Below, piece after piece: positions 55,631 to 63,711 of a DNA stretch of 64,000 nucleotides (positions are counted from its first letter, which is position 1; each line of letters begins with the position of its first letter). The notes beneath the pieces were generated by a model. That model did not search any database. It worked only from the letters and a program-made list of their open reading frames with translations, and was not told where the DNA came from. A program made the position numbers and the translations under genes. Source of the stretch: Pseudarthrobacter naphthalenicus. Its GTDB lineage: Bacteria > Actinomycetota > Actinomycetes > Actinomycetales > Micrococcaceae. Location of the stretch: positions 1 to 64,000 of the forward strand of contig NZ_JARESG010000014.1 of NCBI RefSeq assembly GCF_029076445.1, written 5' to 3'.

Positions 55631-56113
55631 ATGAACGTGGACGAAACGGACCTCCCCGGCCTGGGCCGGCGGAAGGATTTCATGACGGCATCCGGACGCC
55701 GCATCGGCGTCGTGGAGCTGCGGGAAGGCCAGACGGAACTTATCGTTTCCACCTGGGACGATCCCGACACCTGCCAGGCTTCCATTCCCCTGACCGGGGA
55801 CGAGGCAGCCACCCTGGGCAACCTCCTGGGCGGGCAGCACCTGGCCATGAAGCTGGCCGAGGAACACCGGGATGTGCCCGGCATTGTGACCCGGCAGTTC
55901 TCCATTGCCCCGGATTCCCCGTTCCAGAACCAGCCCATGGGCAAGGCCTGCATCCGCACCCGCTGCGGCGTCTCGATCGTGGCGATCATGCGTGAAGGCG
56001 AGGTGCTCCCCTCGCCGGGACCCGACGTCGTCCTTCATTCCGGCGATTTGCTGGTGGCCGTGGGAACCCAAGAAGGCCTCGACTCGGCGGCCGATATTCT
56101 CCGCAACGGCTGA
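55631..56113 (+). CDS. TrkA-C domain regulatory subunit of a K+/H+ antiporter (KhtT-like)
   Basis: 160 residues: a short N-terminal domain followed by an RCK C-terminal (TrkA-C) domain, GVSIVAIMREGEVLPSPGPD and LHSGDLLVAVGTQEGLD, which binds a nucleotide and gates a partner. It ends 5 bp before the antiporter gene. ATG 55631 has TAGTCT 6 nt upstream. Confidence 0.88.
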   Translation: MNVDETDLPGLGRRKDFMTASGRRIGVVELREGQTELIVSTWDDPDTCQASIPLTGDEAATLGNLLGGQHLAMKLAEEHRDVPGIVTRQFSIAPDSPFQNQPMGKACIRTRCGVSIVAIMREGEVLPSPGPDVVLHSGDLLVAVGTQEGLDSAADILRNG

Positions 56114-56118
56114 GCCTG

Positions 56119-57318
56119 ATGGACCCGCTGGCCCTGACCCTCATTGAACTGGGGGCCGTTGTGTTCTGCCTTGGCCTGTTGGCCAGGCTGGCCGGACGGA
56201 TCGGAATGTCACCCATCCCCCTCTATCTTGTGGGTGGGCTCGCCTTCGGGGCAGGCGGGGTGGTCAAGCTCGATGGTATGCACGAATTCGCACATCTTTC
56301 CGGCGAAATCGGGGTCATCCTGCTGTTGCTTATGCTCGGATTGGAATATACGGCTGCCGAGCTTTTCACCGGTCTGCGCAGGTCCTGGCAGGCCGGTGTT
56401 CTTGACCTGGTCCTGAATTTTGTACCGGGCGCGGGGTTGGCGTTCCTGCTCGGCTGGGGGCCGGTGGGTGCCATGGTGATGGGCGGCGTGACCTATATAT
56501 CCTCCTCCGGAATCGCCGCGAAGGTGATCACCGACCTCGGCCGCCTCGGCAACCGGGAGACGCCGGTGGTCCTGTCCATCCTGGTCTTCGAGGACCTGGC
56601 CATGGCCGTGTACCTGCCTATTCTGACGGCCACCCTGGCGGGGGTGAGCTTCCTGGGCGGCCTGACCACGGTGGGCATATCCCTGGCAGTGGTCACGCTG
56701 GTCCTGATGGTGGCCCTGCGCCATGGCCACCACGTCTCCAAGGCGGTGCACAGCGAAAACTCCGAAGTCTTCCTGCTCAACCTGCTCGGGGCTGCCCTCC
56801 TGGTGGCCGGCGTCGCATCGGCGATGCAGGTCTCCGCGGCGGTGGGCGCGTTTATGCTGGGCATTGCCATCTCCGGCGCCACGGCCCACAGCGCCACCCG
56901 GATCCTCGAACCGCTCCGGGACCTGTTTGCCGCCATTTTCTTTGTGGCGTTCGGCCTCAACACCGATCCCTCCACCATTCCCCCGGTCCTCGGCTGGGCG
57001 CTGGTGCTGGCCGTCATCACCGCCCTCACCAAGATGATCACGGGGATCTGGGCGGCCAAGCGGGCGGGCGTCGGCCGTCCGGGCCGGTTCCGGGCGGGCG
57101 CCGCACTGATCGCGCGTGGCGAATTCTCCATCGTGATCGCCGGCCTGGCCGTCGCCTCGGGTGTGGTTCCCCGCGACCTCGCCGCCCTGGCCACGGCCTA
57201 CGTCCTCCTGATGGCCATCATCGGCCCCCTCGCCGCCCGTTACGTTGAGCCGGTGGTCAAGGCCCTCGGCCGAGCAGCCGGGGAGCCGGGCGGCCGGCCC
57301 GCGCACAGCACCCCTTAG
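56119..57318 (+). CDS. Cation:proton antiporter, CPA2 family (KhtU-like)
   Basis: 399 residues, about 12 helices, CPA2 fold: LGLEYTAAELFTGLRRSW and LSILVFEDLAMAVYLPIL, with the catalytic Glu-Asp pair of KefB/KhtU proteins. It has no KTN domain of its own, relying on the TrkA-C protein encoded just upstream. It exports K+ in exchange for H+. No glutathione-dependent KefFG partner is present. Confidence 0.92.
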   Translation: MDPLALTLIELGAVVFCLGLLARLAGRIGMSPIPLYLVGGLAFGAGGVVKLDGMHEFAHLSGEIGVILLLLMLGLEYTAAELFTGLRRSWQAGVLDLVLNFVPGAGLAFLLGWGPVGAMVMGGVTYISSSGIAAKVITDLGRLGNRETPVVLSILVFEDLAMAVYLPILTATLAGVSFLGGLTTVGISLAVVTLVLMVALRHGHHVSKAVHSENSEVFLLNLLGAALLVAGVASAMQVSAAVGAFMLGIAISGATAHSATRILEPLRDLFAAIFFVAFGLNTDPSTIPPVLGWALVLAVITALTKMITGIWAAKRAGVGRPGRFRAGAALIARGEFSIVIAGLAVASGVVPRDLAALATAYVLLMAIIGPLAARYVEPVVKALGRAAGEPGGRPAHSTP

Positions 57319-57380
57319 CTTCCCCCGCCGCGCCCCTCGCCCCGAGCCCACCTCGCCCTCCTTCAGCTGGCCCACCTTCA

Positions 57381-57439
57381 TCGAGAGGAGACGTCTCGGC
57401 GCTAAGCCGCCCGCTTAGCGCGGAGATCTCGCCTCTCGA
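57381..57439. repeat. 59-bp palindromic element A at the 3' end of the DUF559-like gene
   Basis: Arms 57381-57406 and 57414-57439 (22 of 26 positions pair), loop of 7 nt. The arms begin TCGAGAGG and end GCTAAG. The right arm codes for the last residues (VERRDLRAKRAA) and the TAG stop of the minus-strand gene lies in the left arm (57402-57404). The gap 57319-57401 after the antiporter gene contains only this element. Confidence 0.85.
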
Positions 57440-58370
57440 CGCCCCAACCAGCCCGGACCAGCGCGTCCAGCACCCGGTGCGCGCATCCGTCGAAGCCCCA
57501 GGTGCGCACGTGGCCGGCGGTCACTGTCACCGACTGCCAGCCAACGGCGGCAATGGATTCGTCCCGGCGGATGTCCGATTCGCGCTGCCGGGCCTCGAGG
57601 TGGTGCCGGCCGTCGTAGTTGACGGCCACCTTGAACTCGGGGAAGGCCAGGTCCGGCCAGGCGAGCTCCCCTCCGGTCGGGTCAAGGACCACGTGGCTCA
57701 GGGTGGGCTCAGGCAGGCCCAGCCGCCCCATCGCCAGCCGCAGCCGCGTCTCCGGCGCTGAGTCAGCACCAACCCGGCAAAGCTCCAGCGCCTGCCTGGC
57801 TTTTCGGATACCCCGGACGCCCTGGGTGGTCATGACCTGCTCCCGGAGGTCATCCAGGGAACAGAGCGCCGTCCTGACGGGCCCGAAGCTCCTGGCCTGG
57901 CTGCAGATGAAGTGGTCCCCTGCCGCCACCAGGCCTTCAAGGCCGAGGACGGAGGCCAGGTCCAGCCACGTCCGGGCAGGCGAGGTGACCGGAACGCCGT
58001 CGAGCATTGCTACATCCCCGGCGCGCAGGGACAGCCGGTGACCGGCAACCCCTTTTCGTTCCGGCCGCGCTTCCCCACGGGCTTTGGCCAAGTGGATGAT
58101 CAGGTCGTTTTGCACGACTAGAGGCAACGGGCAGCCCCACAGCAGCCCGGCCGTCCCGAGGCAGCAGACCGCGCCGGGAGTCAGCGCCACCAACAACGAG
58201 CAGGTGTGGTGCAACGGCTGCGCTTCATCCCAGGGAACGCGCATGCCCCGGCTGGGCACATAAAGGTCGCTCCGCCAGGCACGCCCGGCAGGGACGCCGG
58301 CATCCATCTGCTGGGCCAGCGTGAATGAGCGTCCAGAGAGGTGGTCCGGGAGGGCTGAAGGTTGCCGCAT
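57402..58370 (-). CDS. DUF559/VSR-like endonuclease-domain protein
   Basis: 322 residues. The N-terminal half resembles AbiEi-like winged-helix proteins (VALTPGAVCCLGTAGLLWG, GVPVTSPARTWLDLASVLG). The C-terminal half is DUF559-like, with the very-short-patch-repair nuclease pattern: AWPDLAFPEFKVAVNYDGRHH and IRRDESIAAVGWQSVTVTAG. Conserved Asp, Glu and Lys/His positions are consistent with a PD-(D/E)xK nuclease. Such genes are multicopy in Arthrobacter and have no established function. ATG 58370 (MRQPSAL). It is bracketed by elements A and B. Its C-terminus is made by element A. Confidence 0.75.
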   Translation of the reverse strand: MRQPSALPDHLSGRSFTLAQQMDAGVPAGRAWRSDLYVPSRGMRVPWDEAQPLHHTCSLLVALTPGAVCCLGTAGLLWGCPLPLVVQNDLIIHLAKARGEARPERKGVAGHRLSLRAGDVAMLDGVPVTSPARTWLDLASVLGLEGLVAAGDHFICSQARSFGPVRTALCSLDDLREQVMTTQGVRGIRKARQALELCRVGADSAPETRLRLAMGRLGLPEPTLSHVVLDPTGGELAWPDLAFPEFKVAVNYDGRHHLEARQRESDIRRDESIAAVGWQSVTVTAGHVRTWGFDGCAHRVLDALVRAGWGVERRDLRAKRAA

Positions 58371-58450
58371 GACCCCATTGTTGGCACAGCACCTGGCAGC
58401 CACGTGGGTTATCCACAATGTGGAGGAACAGTTCCTGCCGAGCCCTGCGT

Positions 58451-58509
58451 TCGAGAGGCGGGCTCTCGCCGCTAAGAGGCGTTCTTAGCGGCGAGACGTC
58501 GCCACTCGA
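58451..58509. repeat. 59-bp palindromic element B between the DUF559-like gene and dcd
   Basis: Arms 58451-58476 and 58484-58509 (22 of 26 positions pair), loop of 7 nt. Same arm and loop lengths and same arm ends (TCGAGAGG, GCTAAG) as element A. It begins about 80 bp upstream of the DUF559-like start and lies about 17 bp past the dcd stop, so it may also serve as the dcd terminator. Confidence 0.85.
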
Positions 58510-58526
58510 CGAAGGACCGGGCCCGC

Positions 58527-59102
58527 TTAGATCTCGGTGCGGTGGAAGTTCAGGTGGCTGCGGCTGGCGGTCGGGCCGCGCTGGCCCTGGTAGCGGTTGC
58601 CGTACTCGCCCGAACCGTAGGGGTGTTCGGCCGCGGATGTCAGCCGGAAGAAGCACAGCTGACCGATCTTCATTCCCGGCCACAGTTTGATGGGCAGGGT
58701 GGCCATGTTGGATAGCTCCAGGGTGACGTGTCCGGAGAATCCGGGATCGATGAAGCCGGCCGTCGAGTGCGTCAGGAGGCCCAGCCTGCCGAGGGAGGAC
58801 TTGCCTTCGAGGCGGGCTGCGATGTCGTCCGGCAGCGTGACTGTCTCGTAGGTGGAGCCGAGCACGAACTCGCCGGGGTGCAGGATGAATGGCTCGCCGC
58901 GGTCCACCTCCACCAGCCGGGTCAGCTCCGGCTGTTCCTCCGCAGGGTCGATGTGGGCGTACTTGTGGTTGTCGAAAAGACGGAAAAACCGGTCGATCCG
59001 CACGTCCACCGAGGAGGGTTGGACCATGACGGGATCGAAGGGTTCGAGGACGATCCGTTGGGAGTCCAGTTCAGCGCGAATGTCGCGGTCAGAGATCAGC
59101 AC
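58527..59102 (-). CDS. dcd: dCTP deaminase
   Basis: 191 residues. [42 protein letters not shown] and the C-terminal [19 protein letters not shown] are fully conserved dCTP deaminase motifs. It makes dUTP or directly dUMP for thymidylate. Start: GTG 59102 after GGGAGG, giving the usual VLISDRDI start, though the spacing is only 1 nt; a TTG at 59111 is the alternative. Confidence 0.94.
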   Translation of the reverse strand: MLISDRDIRAELDSQRIVLEPFDPVMVQPSSVDVRIDRFFRLFDNHKYAHIDPAEEQPELTRLVEVDRGEPFILHPGEFVLGSTYETVTLPDDIAARLEGKSSLGRLGLLTHSTAGFIDPGFSGHVTLELSNMATLPIKLWPGMKIGQLCFFRLTSAAEHPYGSGEYGNRYQGQRGPTASRSHLNFHRTEI

Positions 59103-59239
59103 GCCTCCCAAATTACTATGCGTTGTCCACAGCGCCCATTCTTTCGTTGTTGCTGTTGCCTAGTGAGGCTAATGTTGCCTCAGGATGTCAGCCACCGGAG
59201 GTCTCCCGGCTGGTACAACTGAACTGATCTGGGGTTGGT

Positions 59240-60985
59240 TTGAAAAACTTTGCGGCGCCCGCCGTTGTGGCTATGTTGTGTGCCCTCGCGTTGGTCTCTC
59301 CGGCGGCCGGGCTGCACTCTGTCCCGGGGGAACACGACTCCTCGGCGGGGGCTGCCGGTGCGGTGGGACCGCGCGCGGTCACGCTGGGTCCTCCGGGCAT
59401 GGCGGACGACGACGGCGGCGCACCGCGTGAGGATACCGGCACCGGATCGCTGCTCGCCCCAGCCGTGGACCCGGTGATCGCACCGGCGGCGCCGGCCGGG
59501 GTACAGAACACGGTGCCCGCGGCGCCCCAGCCGGCAACCGCGCCGGCAACCGCGCCGGCAACTGCGCCGGCACCGGCGGCCGCCCCGGCCAGAGCCTCCG
59601 CAGCCGAAGTTCCTTCGGTGCCGCCGCTGTGGGCCCCCGACGAGGAACTGGCGCAGAACAAAACTGCAGCGCCCACCCCGCAGACCTTCGCAGCGGAACC
59701 CCCGGCCGCGGGGAAGCTTGCCACGGAAGCGTTGGTCCCGGACAACAACGCAGCGGCCATCCTGACTGTCTTCAACAAGATCAATGAGTACCGGTTGGCC
59801 AACGGCCTGGCCGCGGTCAAGTACCACCCCACGGTGGCCGGGTTGTCCCAGGACTGGTCAGACAACATCGCCTCCCGCGAAGTGATTGAACACCGAGCCA
59901 GTTTTTGGACGGACGCCCGCGCCATGAGCCCGACCAGCGCCGGTGAGGTCATCGCCATCCGCACGGACCGCGATGCCGCCCAGCTGGTGGAATGGTGGAA
60001 AGGATCACCCGGCCACAACGCCATGCTCCTGGACCCGCGCTTCAACGTCATGGGCGCCGGGATTTCCTACACGAACAGCCTTTACACCATCTGGGGCGTG
60101 GTGAACTTCTTCGGCTACGCCACCCTCCCGGCCGGCACCCTCACCTCGCCCGGCAGCAGCCCGAGCGGCGGGAACGCTTTCCCGCCTGCCGCGCCCACCA
60201 TGTGCGACGCCGCCGTCAAGCACATGCCGCCCACGCTGAACCTGAAGACGGCATCCATCACCAGCGCCGCAGACCTTGTCACCGTGAATACCGGCGGTGA
60301 GCTGGTCAACCGCCCCTCCACAGGGAACAGGACATACGGGCCGGCCAAGGTCATCAATTCCTTCTTCAGCAACGTCAAGGAAGTCTTCGTCACCGACTGG
60401 GACCGCAACGGCACCTTTGACATCCTGGCCCAGTGGAACGACGGCCGGCTGACGCTTCATCCCGGCTTCGCCGGCGGTGGCTTCGGGGCCGCGGTCACCC
60501 TCGGCCAATCCGGCTGGGCAGGCATGACCCTTGCCGTGGGCGGTTGGTGCGCCAATAACCGGCTCCCGCAACTCGTGGCCCTGGACACCTCGGGCAACCT
60601 GTGGCTCTACCCGAACATCGGTGCGGCGGACATGTCCTCCCGCACCCTGATGACAGGCGGGGTATCGGCCACCCGCCTTGCCATGGTGGATTATGACGCT
60701 GACGGCTTCCAGGACATTCTGGCCCGAAAGTCCGACGGCGCGGTGCAGCTTTACCGCGGAGCCGGCACCCCGGCGCCCCGCGCCGAAGCCAGGGCCACCG
60801 TGGCCACCGGCTGGGGGGATGTCACCGGCATCCGGCCGCTGCGGGACGTCACAGGCCTGAACTCCACGGGGGTGGCACTGCGCCGGGCCAACGATGTGGT
60901 GCAGTACTGGGACCTGACCGGCGGACGCCTTGCCTCGCCGTCGAACATCACCGGAAGCTGGGCGGGGCAGCGGCTGGCGCAATAG
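59240..60985 (+). CDS. Secreted CAP-domain protein with FG-GAP/VCBS repeats
   Basis: 581 residues. An N-terminal signal peptide (residues 1-25) is followed by a Pro/Ala-rich low-complexity linker (about 85-165, with PATA repeats). Next is a CAP/SCP domain (about 175-300: INEYRLANGLAAVKYHPTVA, WWKGSPGHNAMLLDP). The C-terminal part has FG-GAP-like repeats (DWDRNGTFDILAQWNDG, DYDADGFQDILARKSDG), whose Asp residues probably bind calcium. CAP proteins are common secreted proteins of unknown activity. The start is TTG with GGGG upstream. Confidence 0.85.
   Translation: MKNFAAPAVVAMLCALALVSPAAGLHSVPGEHDSSAGAAGAVGPRAVTLGPPGMADDDGGAPREDTGTGSLLAPAVDPVIAPAAPAGVQNTVPAAPQPATAPATAPATAPAPAAAPARASAAEVPSVPPLWAPDEELAQNKTAAPTPQTFAAEPPAAGKLATEALVPDNNAAAILTVFNKINEYRLANGLAAVKYHPTVAGLSQDWSDNIASREVIEHRASFWTDARAMSPTSAGEVIAIRTDRDAAQLVEWWKGSPGHNAMLLDPRFNVMGAGISYTNSLYTIWGVVNFFGYATLPAGTLTSPGSSPSGGNAFPPAAPTMCDAAVKHMPPTLNLKTASITSAADLVTVNTGGELVNRPSTGNRTYGPAKVINSFFSNVKEVFVTDWDRNGTFDILAQWNDGRLTLHPGFAGGGFGAAVTLGQSGWAGMTLAVGGWCANNRLPQLVALDTSGNLWLYPNIGAADMSSRTLMTGGVSATRLAMVDYDADGFQDILARKSDGAVQLYRGAGTPAPRAEARATVATGWGDVTGIRPLRDVTGLNSTGVALRRANDVVQYWDLTGGRLASPSNITGSWAGQRLAQ
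59531..59578 (+). repeat. Four tandem 12-bp units in the CAP gene linker
   Basis: ccggcaaccgcg (59531 and 59543), ccggcaactgcg (59555) and ccggcaccggcg (59567) encode PATA-PATA-PATA-PAPA in the Pro/Ala linker. Confidence 0.85.
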
Positions 60986-61045
60986 CGGCGGCCAGCGCCG
61001 GCAGGAACGGACAAACGCAGCGGCCGGCGCAGTAGCGCCGGAAAG

Positions 61046-61489
61046 CTAGGCGGCCGAGGCGGCAGCCAACACGTCCTTGAGCCGCTCCAGCTGAACAACT
61101 TCAGCCTTCATGGCGCGCTGGATGCCGGTGTTCATCAGCCCCAAGAGCCCCTTGGGCTGGCATTCGAGCGCGAACCGGACGCGCGTTCCGGCGGGTTCGG
61201 TGCTGAAGTAATACCCGCCGGAGGGTCGGTTGTGCCCGGCGATGACCTGATACCGGATTTCGGCCCCGGGCCGGGCCTCGGTGATTTCAAAGTCTGCCGG
61301 CACCGGCCAGCCGGACCGGCCCAGCACTGTCTGCCGGTACACGGAGCCCTTGGAACCGGCAACTCCGGATGAGACGCTGATGCTGCGGATGCCGGTGCGC
61401 CACTTGGGCAGGTTCATCCCGTCGATCAGGAAGGTGTACACGTCCAAGGCGTCACGCGGGACGAGTACCTCGTGTTCTGCGAATGCCAT
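61046..61489 (-). CDS. SRPBCC-family protein
   Basis: 147 residues, START/Bet v1-like fold: an N-terminal VPRDALDVYTFLIDGMNLPKW and a long C-terminal helix. SRPBCC proteins bind hydrophobic ligands or have cyclase/dehydratase activity; no specific role is inferable. It converges on the CAP gene. Confidence 0.8.
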   Translation of the reverse strand: MAFAEHEVLVPRDALDVYTFLIDGMNLPKWRTGIRSISVSSGVAGSKGSVYRQTVLGRSGWPVPADFEITEARPGAEIRYQVIAGHNRPSGGYYFSTEPAGTRVRFALECQPKGLLGLMNTGIQRAMKAEVVQLERLKDVLAAASAA

Positions 61490-61740
61490 GGGATCCTTCG
61501 GTTAGCGTCAAGGCGGCGGCGATAGCCCGCCCCACCCCCATGGCACTGCAGCTAACGGGTTCACAGTAGCGACTGGTTTTGCTCCGGACCTAGCCACGGG
61601 CAGGGACGTTATTGAAGAGTTACTGGATTACGCCGGGCAAACCGGGCCCGGGGCGGACACGCCCCTTCAGGGTGGGCGTGTTGTCGGGACAGGCCCGCAT
61701 CTGCGCTAAGCTAAGTTCTGCCCCACGCACAGGGGGCCAC

Positions 61741-61814
61741 GCGGCTGTAGCTCAATGGTAGAGCGCTAGCTTCCCAAGCTTGATACGCGGGTTCGATTCC
61801 CGTCAGCCGCTCCA
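61741..61814 (+). tRNA. tRNA-Gly (anticodon CCC), CCA encoded
   Basis: Acceptor stem GCGGCTG/CAGCCGC, D arm GCTC-AATGGTA-GAGC, anticodon loop TTCCCAA with CCC at 34-36, T arm GCGGG-TTCGATT-CCCGT, discriminator T and genomic CCA. The anticodon stem CTAGC/GCTTG has one T-T opposition. It reads GGG codons. Upstream (61490-61740) only possible promoter elements and a small inverted repeat (ACACGCCC/GGGCGTGT) are seen. Confidence 0.95.
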
Positions 61815-61832
61815 CTGCGTAAATCCCTGCCC

Positions 61833-62213
61833 TTACCGGGCGTTCCGCGCCTTCCTAACCCCGCGTTCCACGGCCTTCTTCAACGCCGCCAGCCGCGCCG
61901 CCTCCTGCTTCCGGAAAGCACCCTCCTTGGCCGCGGCAAACAGTCCGCCGAACCCCTTCAGAACATACTGTGCCGTCACGGTCAGCCGCGTGCTGTCCGC
62001 CACCGGGTACACCACGCAGGAACAGGTGATGGTTTCCGTGCGGCTCTCGAGTGTTTCGGACCAGGAGCGGTCCTGCACCAGGTCCCGGAGATGCAGGGAA
62101 ACCGCCTCCTGCCCGGGAACGGCGGCGCGGGCTTCCTGGTCGGTGCAGAAGGCGTAGACGTCCTGCCGTCCACAGGGGATGAGGACGGTGCTTTCGATCG
62201 TGATGGATCCCAT
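61833..62213 (-). CDS. SRPBCC-like protein
   Basis: 126 residues with the N-terminal beta strand IESTVLIPCGRQDVYAFCTD, a lipocalin-like middle part (TETITCSCVVYPV) and a basic C-terminal helix. It fits the SRPBCC/DUF2505 fold. The ATG at 62213 matches the family length. Function unknown. Confidence 0.7.
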   Translation of the reverse strand: MGSITIESTVLIPCGRQDVYAFCTDQEARAAVPGQEAVSLHLRDLVQDRSWSETLESRTETITCSCVVYPVADSTRLTVTAQYVLKGFGGLFAAAKEGAFRKQEAARLAALKKAVERGVRKARNAR

Positions 62214-62410
62214 GATGCTGTTCCCGTACTCCCGTGAGCCCGCCCGGCGCAGTGCCCAGAGCGACATTTTCACACCGGACGCGCCGAGGCACAATCACCG
62301 CCGCACCCCGGCCCTTCCGATATGCCGGGCCACCCTGCGCCAGGCCCGTTAGGTCCGCCCCTGTATGGTCAGAAGTCAGGAACCTCTTCGGTTCCGCTAC
62401 AGGAGCAATC

Positions 62411-62548
62411 ATGGCTGACAAGTCCCCGCGTCAAGCAGCATCCAAAAAGGCCGGCAAGTCCATCAAGGAAAAGCGCGCTGACAAGCGGGCCGCCGCAGCG
62501 CCTTCCAGCTCCCTGGACGTCACGTCCAAGTCCACCAAAAAGAAGTGA
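62411..62548 (+). CDS. Small lysine-rich protein, unknown function
   Basis: 45 residues: highly basic, no hydrophobic segment, with KSIKEKRADKRAAAAP and a KSTKKK end. AGGAG lies 6 nt before the ATG. Its TGA overlaps the GTG of the next gene (GTGA, 62545-62548), indicating translational coupling. It looks nucleic-acid binding or disordered; no family recognised. Confidence 0.6.
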   Translation: MADKSPRQAASKKAGKSIKEKRADKRAAAAPSSSLDVTSKSTKKK

Positions 62549-63699
62549 ACGGCCAACAGAGCCGGCTCACCCTCGGCGTCCTGGCGTCGACCCGGAAACC
62601 GGACGAACGCCGCCTCCCCATCCACCCGCTGCATTTCGAACGCATCGCCCCCGAACTGCGCCGGCACATCATCCTGGAGCAGGGCTACGGCGAACGCTTC
62701 GGCCTCTCCGATCACCATCTCTCGTCCCTGGTCGGCAAAATCGCCACCAGGGAGGCGCTGCTGGCCGAGGCCGACGTCGTGCTCCTGCCCAAACCGCAGC
62801 CGGAAGACCTTGCGGAGCTGCGCGATGGCCAGGTCCTTTGGGGCTGGCCGCACTGCGTCCAGGACCGCGCCATTACCCAGCTGGCCATCGACAAAAAGCT
62901 CACCCTCATTGCCTTCGAAGCCATGAACCACTGGGCGAGCGACGGCGGTTTTGGGCTGCACGTGTTCCACAAGAACAATGAGCTGGCCGGGTACTGCTCG
63001 GTGCTGCACGCTCTCTCGCTGACGGGCTCAACCGGTGATTACGGACGCCGCCTCAATGCCGTGGTGATCGGTTTCGGTGCGACTGCCCGCGGCGCCGTGA
63101 CCGCGCTGAATGCACACGGCATCCACGACGTCCAGGTGCTGACCAACCGCGGAGTCGCCGCCGTGGGCGCCCCGATCCATTCGGTCAACATCGTTCAGTT
63201 TGATCACGACGACGAGGCCCCCTTCCTGAGTCAGGTCATCTCCGACCGGGGCCGGGTTCCGCTGGCGCCGTTCCTGGCCGAAAGCGACATTGTGGTCAAC
63301 TGCACCCTGCAGGATCCGAACAACCCGCTGACGTACCTCCGGACGGAGGACCTTGCGGCGTTCAGCCCGGGCAGCCTGATCGTGGACGTCTCGTGCGACG
63401 AGGGCATGGGCTTCAGTTGGGCACGTTCCACTACCTTCGCCGAGCCGATGTTCACGATGGCTGACCACATAAATTACTACGCCGTGGACCACAGCCCGTC
63501 CTACCTCTGGAATTCCGCCACCTGGGAGATCAGCCAGGCGCTCATGCCGTTCTTGGAAACGGTCATCGGCGGCCCGGAAGCCTGGGACTCGAACGAAACA
63601 ATCAGGCGGGCCATCGAAATCCGCGACGGCGTGGTGCTCAACAAGGACGTGCTGGAGTTCCAGCAGCGGCAGGCCGAATACCCGCACCTGCCGGCCTAA
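62545..63699 (+). CDS. N5-(carboxyethyl)ornithine synthase-like (alanine dehydrogenase/saccharopine dehydrogenase fold)
   Basis: 384 residues. An N-terminal AlaDh/PNT-type domain (LGVLASTRKPDERRLPIHP) and a C-terminal Rossmann domain (AVVIGFGATARGAVTALNAHG) resemble the CEO synthase/opine-dehydrogenase-like group, which couples an amino acid with pyruvate using NADPH. The exact substrate is inferred. The GTG overlaps the small basic gene by 4 bp. Confidence 0.8.
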   Translation: MNGQQSRLTLGVLASTRKPDERRLPIHPLHFERIAPELRRHIILEQGYGERFGLSDHHLSSLVGKIATREALLAEADVVLLPKPQPEDLAELRDGQVLWGWPHCVQDRAITQLAIDKKLTLIAFEAMNHWASDGGFGLHVFHKNNELAGYCSVLHALSLTGSTGDYGRRLNAVVIGFGATARGAVTALNAHGIHDVQVLTNRGVAAVGAPIHSVNIVQFDHDDEAPFLSQVISDRGRVPLAPFLAESDIVVNCTLQDPNNPLTYLRTEDLAAFSPGSLIVDVSCDEGMGFSWARSTTFAEPMFTMADHINYYAVDHSPSYLWNSATWEISQALMPFLETVIGGPEAWDSNETIRRAIEIRDGVVLNKDVLEFQQRQAEYPHLPA

Positions 63700-63711
63700 G
63701 CAGCTGCCGGC

